Positions 24,165 to 33,193 of a stretch of DNA of 64,000 nt are shown here, one piece after another. The notes under the pieces were generated by a model, which worked only from the letters and a program-made list of their open reading frames with translations, did not search any database and was not told the DNA's origin. The stretch's first letter is position 1. Each line of letters begins with the position of its first letter. The stretch is from a virus. The stretch covers positions 1-64,000 of IMG/VR virus record IMGVR_UViG_3300028393_002290. One strand, 5' to 3'. The position numbers were made by a program, and so were the translations under genes.

Positions 24165-24882
24165 AAACTTTTTCCTTAACTTGTTTGATCATATCTGTAC
24201 TAGGATACATTCCTGTATACAGATTAAATTGATACATAAATTGTGCAGCATAGATATCAGCACCTGTAATTACATTTAACCCTTTTTGTTGAGCTATGTT
24301 AATTAATTTGGTATTGCCTATTACACAATCAACTACTAGATCAGCCTGTATATCATCAACTGGACTTTCATCTGTGCCCAAACCTATACTAGTCGTGTTA
24401 ATTAAAACATCACAAGGTGTGTTGCGTTGGTCCCAATTAGCCCTACTGACCTGTAAGACATTATCTGTTAATGCTAATACATTATCAGCCATTGCACCAT
24501 TGCCTAACAACACAATCTTCTTGCCTTTGATGTGATCCTGTATCACTTTAATTAGTCCAAGGTAATCGCAATTAAATCCTGTTAATATTTTGTCTTTGTT
24601 TAATACGGTATTGACAGAATTAGTGGGAGATCTAATCCAGTCAATATAATTACCAACCTCACGTTTGTAAGGCATTGTAATGCTGGCACCTGCACAGTGT
24701 TCACGCACTAATTCCATATCTCCAGCTAGGTCAATGCAGGTACACGCTACATATTCAGCATTGACATTATAATAGTTGAAGAATTCTGTATAAAATTTAG
24801 TACCAGTTGTACCCGGCTTTGCTGCCAAACTTACGTAGAGATTTTCTTTTGTTCTATTATCAATTGCCTCTTGGACATTCAT
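24157..24882 (-). CDS. Shikimate dehydrogenase-like protein
   Basis: A 241-residue protein with SITMPYKREV (substrate Lys), TNSVNTVL, GFNCDYLGLI (NxD motif) and IVLLGNGAMADNV (NADP-binding). These match AroE-type enzymes in order. In a glycan operon it more likely reduces a related keto-cyclitol or keto-sugar acid than shikimate; that is inference. Confidence 0.8.
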   Translation of the reverse strand: MNVQEAIDNRTKENLYVSLAAKPGTTGTKFYTEFFNYYNVNAEYVACTCIDLAGDMELVREHCAGASITMPYKREVGNYIDWIRSPTNSVNTVLNKDKILTGFNCDYLGLIKVIQDHIKGKKIVLLGNGAMADNVLALTDNVLQVSRANWDQRNTPCDVLINTTSIGLGTDESPVDDIQADLVVDCVIGNTKLINIAQQKGLNVITGADIYAAQFMYQFNLYTGMYPSTDMIKQVKEKVFV

Positions 24883-26405
24883 TTAAAAACCTCTGAGAAA
24901 TGCAATTGAGAAAGTGCAATTAGATATTTGTCAAACGGTGCATCGTGCAATGGGCTCATGTTGAGATAAATGATAGCAACCAGCAATCTTACCTTGTTAA
25001 AGTCTAGCCCTTTGTTCTCACACCATTGTTGCAATTTTCCAACATATAGATCGGCATCGGAGATACTGCAATCATTCAATGTAGCAGAATCATTTTCTTC
25101 GGTATATTCTAACTTGTCAGCTTTAACTGCTTGATAGTTCAGATAGATACCACCTAACATCTTGGCTAGATCGTAGTGTAGGTCTCCGTAACTGTCTCCG
25201 CCAAAATCTGTACGCCAATCAATACAGGTAAACAACTCACTTGCAGGATCGAAGATAATGTTTTCAAATTGATAATCACCGTGGATGAAACACCACTCAG
25301 ATGTATTAAGTAATGATTCCCAATCTACACGTTTGAGATATGTATCGATGCTTTCTACCATACGACCATTAACGGTCCTTGGTTCACTCCAATTGCTGTA
25401 TTTTACCCTAAATTGATTAAGTCTATCTTGTGTTTTGTTAAAATAAAACTCTTGGCAGATTGATTTAGTATTCGGAAACCATTTCTTTTTCCAAAGGTCT
25501 TTCTCCGACCAGTCCATAAGTTTATCAAATATTTCAGGAGTTAATTGATTATAAATGATATCGCCGCGTACATAGTTGTAGACAAGGAATTGTCCACTGC
25601 GTCTAATGCCGCTAGGCATACATATCGGATTTAACAAAGCACGGTTTGCCTTGCGATCTGTTAATGTGCTGTCAGTTGTAAATTTAACAATCTTATTGTT
25701 ATCGTGGTAAAATAATTCATTAGGTTTAGGAAAGCTAACTTCCTTTAGACCTTCACTTAATTCAACCCATTTGTCATATGTTCCGAAGTCTTTCCATTCG
25801 CGAACAGTATGTGCTCTAAGTTCTAAGTTATCACCTAGTCCTTGATATGCTTCTGTTGCATTTACCGCTTTAAGGTTTTCAACATAGGTCATGTCCTTGC
25901 AATACATAAGACCAATAAATGCGTCAACTGCCTGTTTGCTAGGTTGCTTGTTTACAATCTCTGTAATCTTATCACCATCACGTTTTACCCAGCAGTAATC
26001 TTTTGCTATTGAACTATCAACAGGATGTACAGCAATCCAATTATGGTCTAATTTGTCTTTGTAATCAAAATCAAATACAGTATCGCAGCTTAACCATATA
26101 AACGGACTATTGATGTGCTTTGAACAAAGTTGAATAGTAGTTGCTGGACCAGTTGATCCTTCTTCATAGTTTGCTATGTCTACATAGACTACCTGTTTGT
26201 CTGTATGTACTGAGCTAACATAGTCTTTGACCTGTTGACCCATATGCCCGCAAGCAATAACAAATTTAGTATCGAGATCAAACTTGCCCATGATATGACT
26301 GATCAAGGGCTGGTTGTCATAAGGTATTAGGCCTTTATTGACCATTCGACTAAATGGTCCCATCCTACGACCAAAGCCGGCTGCGAGAATTAAAACTGTT
26401 AGCAT
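24879..26405 (-). CDS. Fused sugar nucleotidyltransferase and APH-type kinase
   Basis: A 508-residue protein. Residues 1-230 are a nucleotidyltransferase: VLILAAGFGRRMGPFSRMVNKGLIPY with later WLSCDTVFDFDY. Residues 280-508 are an aminoglycoside phosphotransferase-like kinase: WCFIHGDYQFENIIFD (HGDxxxxN) and CIDWRTDFGGDSYGDLHYDLA (metal Asp). Such fusion would phosphorylate a sugar or alcohol and activate it as an NDP or CDP derivative. Substrate is unknown. Confidence 0.85.
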   Translation of the reverse strand: MLTVLILAAGFGRRMGPFSRMVNKGLIPYDNQPLISHIMGKFDLDTKFVIACGHMGQQVKDYVSSVHTDKQVVYVDIANYEEGSTGPATTIQLCSKHINSPFIWLSCDTVFDFDYKDKLDHNWIAVHPVDSSIAKDYCWVKRDGDKITEIVNKQPSKQAVDAFIGLMYCKDMTYVENLKAVNATEAYQGLGDNLELRAHTVREWKDFGTYDKWVELSEGLKEVSFPKPNELFYHDNNKIVKFTTDSTLTDRKANRALLNPICMPSGIRRSGQFLVYNYVRGDIIYNQLTPEIFDKLMDWSEKDLWKKKWFPNTKSICQEFYFNKTQDRLNQFRVKYSNWSEPRTVNGRMVESIDTYLKRVDWESLLNTSEWCFIHGDYQFENIIFDPASELFTCIDWRTDFGGDSYGDLHYDLAKMLGGIYLNYQAVKADKLEYTEENDSATLNDCSISDADLYVGKLQQWCENKGLDFNKVRLLVAIIYLNMSPLHDAPFDKYLIALSQLHFSEVFK

Positions 26406-26876
26406 TTATTTGTGTTCCGATTCAATCTTCCCATGGCTCCTGTTTGCATCATCTTGCAGGCGGATAACGTCATCTAAATGACAAGTACTTGCTTCTACAA
26501 AACGCAAATCTGTATCGGCAATCATTCTATGGATAGTTCCCGGTTCAATAGTCATAACGCTGCCTGGCCCGTACTTCTGGAACTTTAAATCAACAATAAA
26601 ATTATCAATTTCTTGTGTGGTATATTTTCCAGAAATGTATTTTTCGCAATCAAAAAATGCATCGCTATAAACAATTATGCCTTCGCCTTCTAAGATATAA
26701 TTTGTTTCGGATTTATATTGGTGTACCTGCAAACTAGTTTTAAATCCTTGTTTAAGAACAATCTCTTTTAAAACATAGTTATGGTTTCCTAGGATGTCGC
26801 CTTGCTGGATCCATTTCTCTTGTCCCCAAGGTTTGGCAACTGTTTTTACTTCTTCAAAATTACTGTGTTTCATCAT
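26406..26876 (-). CDS. Cupin-domain sugar isomerase-like protein
   Basis: A protein of about 156 residues; the start is taken at 26876, where ATG overlaps the previous stop. VHQYKSETNYILEGEG and YGPGSVMTIEPGTIHRMIA are the two cupin motifs with metal His/Glu residues. It resembles the C-terminal mannose-6-phosphate isomerase-type cupins of sugar-nucleotide pathways. Confidence 0.75.
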   Translation of the reverse strand: MMKHSNFEEVKTVAKPWGQEKWIQQGDILGNHNYVLKEIVLKQGFKTSLQVHQYKSETNYILEGEGIIVYSDAFFDCEKYISGKYTTQEIDNFIVDLKFQKYGPGSVMTIEPGTIHRMIADTDLRFVEASTCHLDDVIRLQDDANRSHGKIESEHK

Positions 26877-28192
26877 AAAAATAAACTCATAAAGCCATCT
26901 ACTTTTTCGCCGATGTAAGCGATCTGTTCCGGAGTGATAACAGGACTGCAACCGTGGAAAAATGTATTCTTCATTGTGTAGGTTGCTACAGGATAGTTAT
27001 CACGTGCTTCCGCTGGATTCATTAAATGTGAATATGCAGGTTGCAACATAACATTACCAGCAAAGTACGGACGAGTTTGAATTAGATTTTCTTCTAAATA
27101 GTCAACAATGTCTGCACGAGTAAATGGAGCACCTTCTCTAATAGTTAAAGGAAATGCAAACCAACTTACATCGGCTTTATCACATGGACGTGGAATATGG
27201 AAGAACTCCTCGTATTTTTCATAGATCTTAAACAACAGTTCATAGTTGCGTTGACGTAGCTCATGAATCTGTGGTAGCTTTTTAATCTGCTCTAGACCCA
27301 TAGCAGCCTGCAATTCAATAGGTTTTAGATTATAACCAATTTCATCATAGACATACTTGTGATCAAAGATCTCACCGGGAAGTTCTGGAATCCATTCTTT
27401 AAAGCGACTTCCGCAAGTACCGCATTTAAGTTTGTTAGCCTCTGGACCAACACAGTAGCAACCACGACCCCACTCACGGAAACTACGTACAATAACTTCT
27501 TGACTAGGACTATTGGTTGCTACAAAGCCACCTTCACCCATAGTCATATGGTGTGCTGGATAGAACGAGCATGATGCCATAAATCCAAAGCTGCCTAGTG
27601 GCTTGCCGTCATAGATAGTACCTAGTCCATCACAGCAATCTTCAAGCAGGACTAGATTATACTTCTTAACCAATTCCATGACACGATCCATATTAGGGGG
27701 ATTACCAAGTACATGAGCAAATGTAATAACTTTAATCTCTGGATCTTCTGCTAGGATTCGTTCTGCGTGATCGAGATCAATGTTTAGTGTATCAATTTCA
27801 ATGTCAACAAATACAGGAACAAAGCCGACCTGTAGTGTAGGATTAAGTGTTGTTGGAAATCCTGCAATGGGCATCAATACCTTTGTACCTTTGGGAAAGT
27901 TATGTCCACGCTTACTGGTCAATGATGCCATCATTAACAAGTTAGCACTAGAACCGGAGTTGGTCAATACTCCTAGACTCTTTCCAAACTGTGCAGGAAA
28001 CTCTCTTTCAAAGCGTGTACCACATTCACCTAGGGCCAACCACCCTTTAAGTAGTGATTCTACACCTGCCATATATTCAGATGAATCGTATAAGGCACCA
28101 GCATAGTTAACAAAGTCTTTGCCTGCAACCCAGGTCTTCTTTGCTTCTTTTTCTTCGATGTATTTTTTTACTAGATCTAAAATTTCTTTCAT
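26873..28192 (-). CDS. RfbH/DdhC-like 4-keto-6-deoxyhexose 3-dehydrase (PMP- and Fe-S-dependent)
   Basis: A 439-residue DegT-family protein. The usual PLP lysine is replaced: YPAHHMTMGEGG has His, as in E1 dehydrases that use PMP for C3 deoxygenation. GRGCYCVGPEANKLKCGTCGSRF carries the cysteines of the [2Fe-2S] site of RfbH. It would remove the 3-hydroxyl of a CDP-4-keto-6-deoxy sugar on the way to a 3,6-dideoxyhexose. The partner reductase E3 is not seen here and might be supplied by the host. Confidence 0.9.
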   Translation of the reverse strand: MKEILDLVKKYIEEKEAKKTWVAGKDFVNYAGALYDSSEYMAGVESLLKGWLALGECGTRFEREFPAQFGKSLGVLTNSGSSANLLMMASLTSKRGHNFPKGTKVLMPIAGFPTTLNPTLQVGFVPVFVDIEIDTLNIDLDHAERILAEDPEIKVITFAHVLGNPPNMDRVMELVKKYNLVLLEDCCDGLGTIYDGKPLGSFGFMASCSFYPAHHMTMGEGGFVATNSPSQEVIVRSFREWGRGCYCVGPEANKLKCGTCGSRFKEWIPELPGEIFDHKYVYDEIGYNLKPIELQAAMGLEQIKKLPQIHELRQRNYELLFKIYEKYEEFFHIPRPCDKADVSWFAFPLTIREGAPFTRADIVDYLEENLIQTRPYFAGNVMLQPAYSHLMNPAEARDNYPVATYTMKNTFFHGCSPVITPEQIAYIGEKVDGFMSLFL

Positions 28193-28200
28193 GTTTTCTC

Positions 28201-28860
28201 TTATGGTGTAATATGTCTAACTAATCCAAGGAACTGTTGGCATAGTTCTTTCTTGGGCAAGCCACTGCCTGCAAAGTGAATTAAAAAGTCTCCTGGCTCC
28301 CACTGTCCACAATTGCCAGTCTTGTCAATATCACTATGGTAGATGTTCCAGTATAGCTGTCTATACAAGAAACTGTTGAAAGTCTTTTGTGGAACAAACT
28401 TAAACAGGTGTCCGTATGTTGGCATACTGTCAATCATAGCCTGTTGTTCCCACCACATGTGTGTTTGATACTTTTCAACTTGTGTCCATAGATATGCAAA
28501 GTATTCTCTGCTCTCTGGGCTGTTCTTGATCATAAAGCTATCAGCATTTATATCGTTAATGTCCTTTGCCATGACAATATGATATTTCTCATCGATAAAA
28601 CTTTCTAATTTAATATAGAAGTTAGTAATCAACGTATCAGCACCTGCCCAATACAACCAATCATATTCTGGATGCTCAGTCATTACCTCTAGCATGAACT
28701 TGATCTTTTCGTAGCTAGGACAGTATGTGAATCCATCTGTTTTAATATGATACGGATAGCCCCAATGATCACAATATAGTTTTTTATTCTGTGTCCATGA
28801 GACATCTGCCAATGCTTGGTAGTTGTGATCCCATAATTGGCATACTGCAATTTTTGTCAT
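28201..28860 (-). CDS. GT34-like glycosyltransferase, second copy
   Basis: A 219-residue paralogue of 19873-20535 with DWLYWAGADTLITN, INADSFMIKNSPESREYF, WEQQAMIDSM and GDFLIHFAGSG. In the acidic motif the first acidic residue of ESD is replaced by GAD, which may shift donor use. Confidence 0.78.
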   Translation of the reverse strand: MTKIAVCQLWDHNYQALADVSWTQNKKLYCDHWGYPYHIKTDGFTYCPSYEKIKFMLEVMTEHPEYDWLYWAGADTLITNFYIKLESFIDEKYHIVMAKDINDINADSFMIKNSPESREYFAYLWTQVEKYQTHMWWEQQAMIDSMPTYGHLFKFVPQKTFNSFLYRQLYWNIYHSDIDKTGNCGQWEPGDFLIHFAGSGLPKKELCQQFLGLVRHITP

Positions 28861-29420
28861 AGTGTTCCTTGAAATTTATAACAGTCATTCCATACAGGAT
28901 GACTTAGGTCTCGATCGCTTATAATCAGCGACTGATCTGGCACGAATGGCCATTGAATGTTTAGTATAACATCTTCTGCATCAATTCCGCACTCAGCTTG
29001 GGCATTATAGTAGTTGTCTAACTTGTAGTTAACATATGTGTTTGGCTCTAAAGTTAAGAAGCCATGATAGAAACCGCGCGGTACATATACGATACTCGGA
29101 TCGTCTTTGTTAATATTAATTTTACAAGACTTTCCGTATGTAGGACTTCCTACTCTAGCATCTACGATTACATCTAAAATGCTACCATTAAACACACTGA
29201 CTAGTTTAGCTTGAGGGCAAATTGCTGACTGCGAGTGCATCCCTCTTAGGGTATTTGAGCTTGCACTAAAACTAGTGTAGTCAAAGATAAACTTATTAGT
29301 AATACCGATCTCTTCAAGCCAGCTTTCTCTAAAGTCTTCAGTAAACCATCCACGACTATCTCCGTGGCGTTTCAACTTAATGACCTTGGCATCCTTTAGC
29401 GGTAAATCGTAATATTCCAT
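28857..29420 (-). CDS. dTDP-4-keto-6-deoxyglucose 3,5-epimerase-like (RmlC)
   Basis: A 187-residue cupin: HGDSRGWFTEDF, NTLRGMHSQ (substrate His region), GSILDVIVDAR and VYVPRGFYHGFLTL match RmlC in order and length. It would epimerise a 4-keto sugar nucleotide, working after the RmlB-like dehydratase. Confidence 0.9.
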   Translation of the reverse strand: MEYYDLPLKDAKVIKLKRHGDSRGWFTEDFRESWLEEIGITNKFIFDYTSFSASSNTLRGMHSQSAICPQAKLVSVFNGSILDVIVDARVGSPTYGKSCKININKDDPSIVYVPRGFYHGFLTLEPNTYVNYKLDNYYNAQAECGIDAEDVILNIQWPFVPDQSLIISDRDLSHPVWNDCYKFQGTL

Positions 29421-30220
29421 TAGAAGTAATTTCCATTTACTCTAGGAAACCAAACATCTCCCCATCCTCGGGGGCTACGGAAATTATCCCAGTCTTTTCT
29501 AGTTTCGGACCAGAATGTTTTTCCAAGTCCGATAGCCAGTGCCATTACAATACTTTGATTAGCCATGACTTGTTCAGCACCTTGTATGAGCTGTGCCATC
29601 TCTAACATATTACGAACTGGTGAGTAAGGTACATTACAATTAAATTGTCTATTAAATGCAACTGACTCTTCTTCTGTGCCCAGGAAGATAGCAACATCCT
29701 CAAGACCTTCATCTACCCATTTGTGCCATGTAGGTGCAGTAGGATCACCACCTTGTAAGTATCGAGGAGTTCTATTGATAACAATAGGCCTGCCTTCTAC
29801 TTTTACAGGTTCAACTCCGTCTAACCACGGATCAATTAATAGTGCTTTACGATGTTCATCGAGATCCAGACCGCATACCAAAGCAGCACATTCTGTTTGA
29901 TTACCTTGCCAACCTTTTGGCCCTGTGGTAAATTTATAATGATTGGCTAGATCGTGGTCCACTGTTTCATTACGCCATACATTGAGTTTATGGATGTAGC
30001 TTTGTTTTTCTAACAGTGGAAATAAAAAGTCAATGTCTGCCTGTGTATAGCGGCCTGCATGTGGTCCTGCATTTGGCGCACCAAAAGCGTTCCAAGACAC
30101 TTCGTTCATCCCGTTTAGTTTGATATATAGATCACCGCCTCCTAGAATCTTAATTGGGCACATACTATAAATTGTATCGCCAAATGTCCCCGAATGGCTG
30201 AATGATAATCTTTTGGTCAT
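29420..30220 (-). CDS. GT9-like (heptosyltransferase-type) glycosyltransferase
   Basis: A 266-residue GT-B-like protein. SGTFGDTIYSMCPIKIL resembles the N-terminal GD.. loop of GT9 enzymes and the later ANQSIVMALAIGLGK the donor-binding region. The first gene of the minus operon, with an AGAGG ribosome site and a promoter at 30279-30307. Confidence 0.65.
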   Translation of the reverse strand: MTKRLSFSHSGTFGDTIYSMCPIKILGGGDLYIKLNGMNEVSWNAFGAPNAGPHAGRYTQADIDFLFPLLEKQSYIHKLNVWRNETVDHDLANHYKFTTGPKGWQGNQTECAALVCGLDLDEHRKALLIDPWLDGVEPVKVEGRPIVINRTPRYLQGGDPTAPTWHKWVDEGLEDVAIFLGTEEESVAFNRQFNCNVPYSPVRNMLEMAQLIQGAEQVMANQSIVMALAIGLGKTFWSETRKDWDNFRSPRGWGDVWFPRVNGNYF

Positions 30221-30278
30221 TAAATCCTCTTGTATTTTGTGCAGTATTTAAAATAATTTTTTCTACGGCATTACAAAT

Positions 30279-30307
30279 ATGATACAGCCTTGATTTGCTT
30301 TTGTCAA
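30279..30307 (-). promoter_or_regulatory. Promoter of the 26-kb glycan/tailoring operon
   Basis: TTGACA (30307-30302), 17-bp spacer, TATCAT (30284-30279) on the minus strand, about 55 nt upstream of the first gene. It overlaps the divergent plus-strand promoter. Confidence 0.8.
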
Positions 30308-30323
30308 GTCTTTAGTGTATAAT
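30295..30323 (+). promoter_or_regulatory. Plus-strand promoter, apparently leaderless
   Basis: TTGCTT (30295-30300), 17-bp spacer, TATAAT (30318-30323). The start codon at 30331 lies 7 nt after the -10 box and has no ribosome site, so the mRNA may begin at or next to the ATG. Confidence 0.7.
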
Positions 30324-30330
30324 TAATGTT

Positions 30331-31044
30331 ATGAAAACATTAGTATTTTGCACCTCTTACTCAAACGATCAAGCACGATGGGACGGCCTGTTTGGACGTT
30401 GGATCAATGCTTTAGAAAACAGCAAACTTGAATACGATCAACTATTGTTGATTGATGACGGTAGTGCTATACTGCCTGGATGGGAAGGCGTTGAAGTTAT
30501 TCGAGAAAATCAAATGCCTGCTGAATGTCCAGACAGCCGCGGGGTGATTTATCACTTTGAAAAGAACGGAGGATATACTGGACACGGTGTATATCCTGGC
30601 TGGTATCGAAGTTATATGTTTGCAGCAGAGTATGCTGAGAAATACGGCTTTGAAAAAGTAATACACATTGAATCTGATGCGTTCTTAATCACAGATCGCA
30701 TTCAGGAGTATGTCAATAGTCTAGAACAAGGCTGGACAACCTTTTGGTGCCCACGCCATAAGTTTCCAGAAAACAATATTCAGATCATTGCAGGTGATGG
30801 TTTAAAAAGATTTATTGCTTGGAATAAAGAAAAAGTTCCCTACTCAACATATCAAAATATATGTGCTGAGTTTTGGACTCCTTATACCCATGTTAATAGA
30901 GACTTTAAAGGAGACCGCTGGGGCGAGTTTGCTCCGGGCATGGCAGCAGTAGCCGATCCTAGTTGCCCTCCAGGTGTACCGCGCGATGCGGATTTTGTAT
31001 GTCAAATTCGTCAGGAAAGCCCATGTTGGTGGCTTGAAGAATAA
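30331..31044 (+). CDS. GT-A-like glycosyltransferase
   Basis: A 237-residue protein. MKTLVFCTSYSND, LLLIDDGSAIL, and FEKVIHIESDAFLIT (ESD acidic motif) fit a nucleotide-sugar-dependent GT-A fold. It is the first gene of the divergent plus-strand operon and probably belongs to the same surface-glycan function as its minus-strand neighbours. Confidence 0.65.
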   Translation: MKTLVFCTSYSNDQARWDGLFGRWINALENSKLEYDQLLLIDDGSAILPGWEGVEVIRENQMPAECPDSRGVIYHFEKNGGYTGHGVYPGWYRSYMFAAEYAEKYGFEKVIHIESDAFLITDRIQEYVNSLEQGWTTFWCPRHKFPENNIQIIAGDGLKRFIAWNKEKVPYSTYQNICAEFWTPYTHVNRDFKGDRWGEFAPGMAAVADPSCPPGVPRDADFVCQIRQESPCWWLEE

Positions 31045-31103
31045 TTATCTACCCACATATCCTCTAATTCATTATATGTAAATATAATAAACTGGAAAGA
31101 TTA

Positions 31104-31253
31104 ATGAAAGACTCTATTAAAAACTTACAAACTAGTTTAGCTCAAGATTTAGTTAAACTTGAAGAGAGCAATATCAATGAAGAACATTTTGAAATAATTG
31201 AGGATACTTACGAAAAGGTATACCTGCTTCTTAATAATGCAAGGGAAAATTAA
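31104..31253 (+). CDS. Small hypothetical protein, 49 aa
   Basis: An acidic helical protein starting MKDSIKNLQTSLAQDL, preceded by a GGAAAG ribosome site. Its stop overlaps the next start (TAATG), which supports translation. No family is recognised. Confidence 0.65.
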   Translation: MKDSIKNLQTSLAQDLVKLEESNINEEHFEIIEDTYEKVYLLLNNAREN

Positions 31254-31390
31254 TGGAATTTATTTTAACTTATGTTGCAATCGGATTCTTTACAGTATTT
31301 GGTTGGAACGCAGGACAAAAAGTTTGGGACAAGTATGTTGAACCACCTGCAATTGAACAGCCGGCAATAAAAAATGAAACTTCAAAATAA
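31253..31390 (+). CDS. Small single-pass membrane protein, 45 aa
   Basis: Starts MEFILTYVAIGFFTVFGWNAG, a hydrophobic segment followed by a short charged tail (KVWDKYVEPPAIEQ). It is linked by TAATG to the upstream gene and overlaps the next by 17 nt. Probably a phage inner-membrane micro-protein. Confidence 0.65.
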   Translation: MEFILTYVAIGFFTVFGWNAGQKVWDKYVEPPAIEQPAIKNETSK

Positions 31391-31496
31391 AATACTATTA
31401 GATTGGTATGAAAGAATCTTTGACAATGTATTAAGAGTATTATGGTTAATTTTGTTAATCATGTGGATTAACTCTGAACACACTTTATTCAAATGA
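31374..31496 (+). CDS. Small single-pass membrane protein, 40 aa
   Basis: MKLQNKILLDWYERIFDNV is followed by a hydrophobic helix (LRVLWLILLIMWI). ATGA links it to the amidotransferase-like gene at 31493. Confidence 0.6.
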   Translation: MKLQNKILLDWYERIFDNVLRVLWLILLIMWINSEHTLFK

Positions 31497-32134
31497 AACC
31501 TACTATTGCCCTATTCATACACCAACCAATGTGTAGCATACAATCGGGCAATGGAATTATTAATGCACTACGATCCGATTATAATTTCAAAATCTTTACC
31601 AAACACGAATTAGAAGACGGATTCTTTGACGGTGTTGACATGCTGGCCTTTCCCGGAGGTTTTGGTAACTCTGATAGCTATGACTATCTAATGAAGATCA
31701 ATAGTAAATCTATTACCAACTTTATAAACAGCGGTGGCTATTACCTTGGTATATGTATGGGAGCTTACTGGGCAGGTAAAAATTACTTTAAACTGTTAGA
31801 AGGTGTTGATGCTGTCCAATACTACAAAAGACCTACAGCCTGCACTCGTCGTCCCCATACTAAAAATATGCCAATAACTTGGCAAGGAGTCGAAGACAAA
31901 ATGTTCTTTAACGATGGCTGCACTTTTGTGGGCAAGGGCAAGTATGAAACTTACGCCACATATTCAAATGGTGATCCCATGGCTATCATTCAGAATAGAT
32001 TAGGATTAATAGGATGCCACCCAGAAAGTGAAAAATTTTGGTATGATGGATATCCGCAGCTTATCGAGCAGTATCATTATGGAGTTCACCATAAGCTACT
32101 GTTAAACTTTGTCAATACTTTATTATCTAAATAA
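31493..32134 (+). CDS. Class I glutamine-amidotransferase-like protein (BPL_N type)
   Basis: A 213-residue protein. GGYYLGICMGAYWAG has the nucleophile Cys in a GxCxG-like elbow, and IGCHPESEKFW supplies His and Glu. The group matches the N-terminal domain of biotin-protein-ligase-like proteins, whose substrate is often unknown. It ends the plus-strand operon. Confidence 0.75.
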   Translation: MKPTIALFIHQPMCSIQSGNGIINALRSDYNFKIFTKHELEDGFFDGVDMLAFPGGFGNSDSYDYLMKINSKSITNFINSGGYYLGICMGAYWAGKNYFKLLEGVDAVQYYKRPTACTRRPHTKNMPITWQGVEDKMFFNDGCTFVGKGKYETYATYSNGDPMAIIQNRLGLIGCHPESEKFWYDGYPQLIEQYHYGVHHKLLLNFVNTLLSK

Positions 32135-32169
32135 TCACTTTGACTTTACCGGTCGCAACTTTGATATCT

Positions 32170-32379
32170 TTATAGAGTTACAGCCAGACTTGACTGCGGC
32201 GCCAGCCAAAGCAAAGAGGGTTGAGAGATCCATCGATTCTCTCTCTTGCGCCATTCTAAGCACCAGACTGTGCGATTATAAACATCGCCGCTCCATGCCC
32301 ATCGTACACATTCCCACTCGGGCCATTTTTTAATATCTGGTTCTTTGGCCAATGCTAATACTAAAATCCATTCGTACAT
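32170..32379 (-). CDS. Small Trp-rich hypothetical protein
   Basis: A 69-residue frame starting MYEWILVLALAKEPD and containing many Trp residues. It lies 6 nt after the stop of the upstream micro-gene. The C-terminal part is low in similarity to any known family, and the end overlaps a plus-strand shadow frame. It is moderately credible. Confidence 0.5.
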   Translation of the reverse strand: MYEWILVLALAKEPDIKKWPEWECVRWAWSGDVYNRTVWCLEWRKRENRWISQPSLLWLAPQSSLAVTL

Positions 32380-32385
32380 AATAAT

Positions 32386-32496
32386 TTACTTTTTGAAATA
32401 AGCTTCATATAGCATTACCCAATATAATACAAACAGCGGACTTAACGCTATTAAAAATAGTAGGTCACTGAATGTTATAACAATATTAAAGTACAT
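32386..32496 (-). CDS. Small membrane protein, 36 aa
   Basis: MYFNIVITFSDLLFLIALS begins a single hydrophobic helix. A strong ribosome site (GGAGG, 7 nt before ATG) supports it; the site lies in the end of the preceding gene. Confidence 0.65.
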   Translation of the reverse strand: MYFNIVITFSDLLFLIALSPLFVLYWVMLYEAYFKK

Positions 32497-32499
32497 AAA

Positions 32500-33117
32500 T
32501 TATCCTCCGGCTACGGCCTTGTCTCTTTCTTCACGCTCTTTAGCTGCACGTTCTCTGGCGTGTCTTCTTACCACAGCGTCACGTTCTGCTACCTTCTGTT
32601 CATAGATTCTTTTTTCTTCCATGGACCCGTGGATGCCAATCCCGCCCATGACAATTGCAAATATAATAGCTGATCCTGACAGGAAATACATACAAAGCAT
32701 ACCCATTTCCGCCATCTTTTTTTTGCGTGCCAGTTGACGTTCTGCTTCTTCACGTTCAGCCGCTGCTCTTTCTTTAACAAGGCGTGTTCGTTCTCTGATC
32801 ATGTCTTCCCAGATTTGAGGCTTGCCCAACTGCCACACGATCATGTCTTTCAAATCTCGCTCGTATTGTCTTAGAGCATCGCTATGCATAGCGATTTGAA
32901 GTGCTTCTTTTCCTAATTCTGCGTCAGTTTTACCAAGTTGTTGAGCTTTAATCTTGGTTTTGGATCGTTCTTTATGGATAGCATCCGCAGAGTCAAAGAA
33001 TTTGCTAAACTGCCCAACAAGGCTGTTGACATCTTTACCTAGAGCGATAGCCTGTTTGATGTAGCCAACCGCTGATTGTGCGGCCGTAAATGCTAGACCA
33101 ATAGTGATTGGATCCAT
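32500..33117 (-). CDS. Phage protein with long coiled coil and one membrane segment
   Basis: A 205-residue protein. Residues 35-135 are charged and helical with Arg/Glu-rich heptads, a hydrophobic stretch (MGMLCMYFLSGSAIIFAIVMGG) follows at about 137-158, and the tail is again an Arg/Glu coil. GGAG sits before the start. Function unknown; a membrane-anchored scaffold is possible. Confidence 0.7.
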   Translation of the reverse strand: MDPITIGLAFTAAQSAVGYIKQAIALGKDVNSLVGQFSKFFDSADAIHKERSKTKIKAQQLGKTDAELGKEALQIAMHSDALRQYERDLKDMIVWQLGKPQIWEDMIRERTRLVKERAAAEREEAERQLARKKKMAEMGMLCMYFLSGSAIIFAIVMGGIGIHGSMEEKRIYEQKVAERDAVVRRHARERAAKEREERDKAVAGG

Positions 33118-33193
33118 TAAAAAACCGCTCCATAACAGTAGTGTACTATTATTTAATCGGTTTTTAACTTTAAATTAAGTATATATTTAACTC

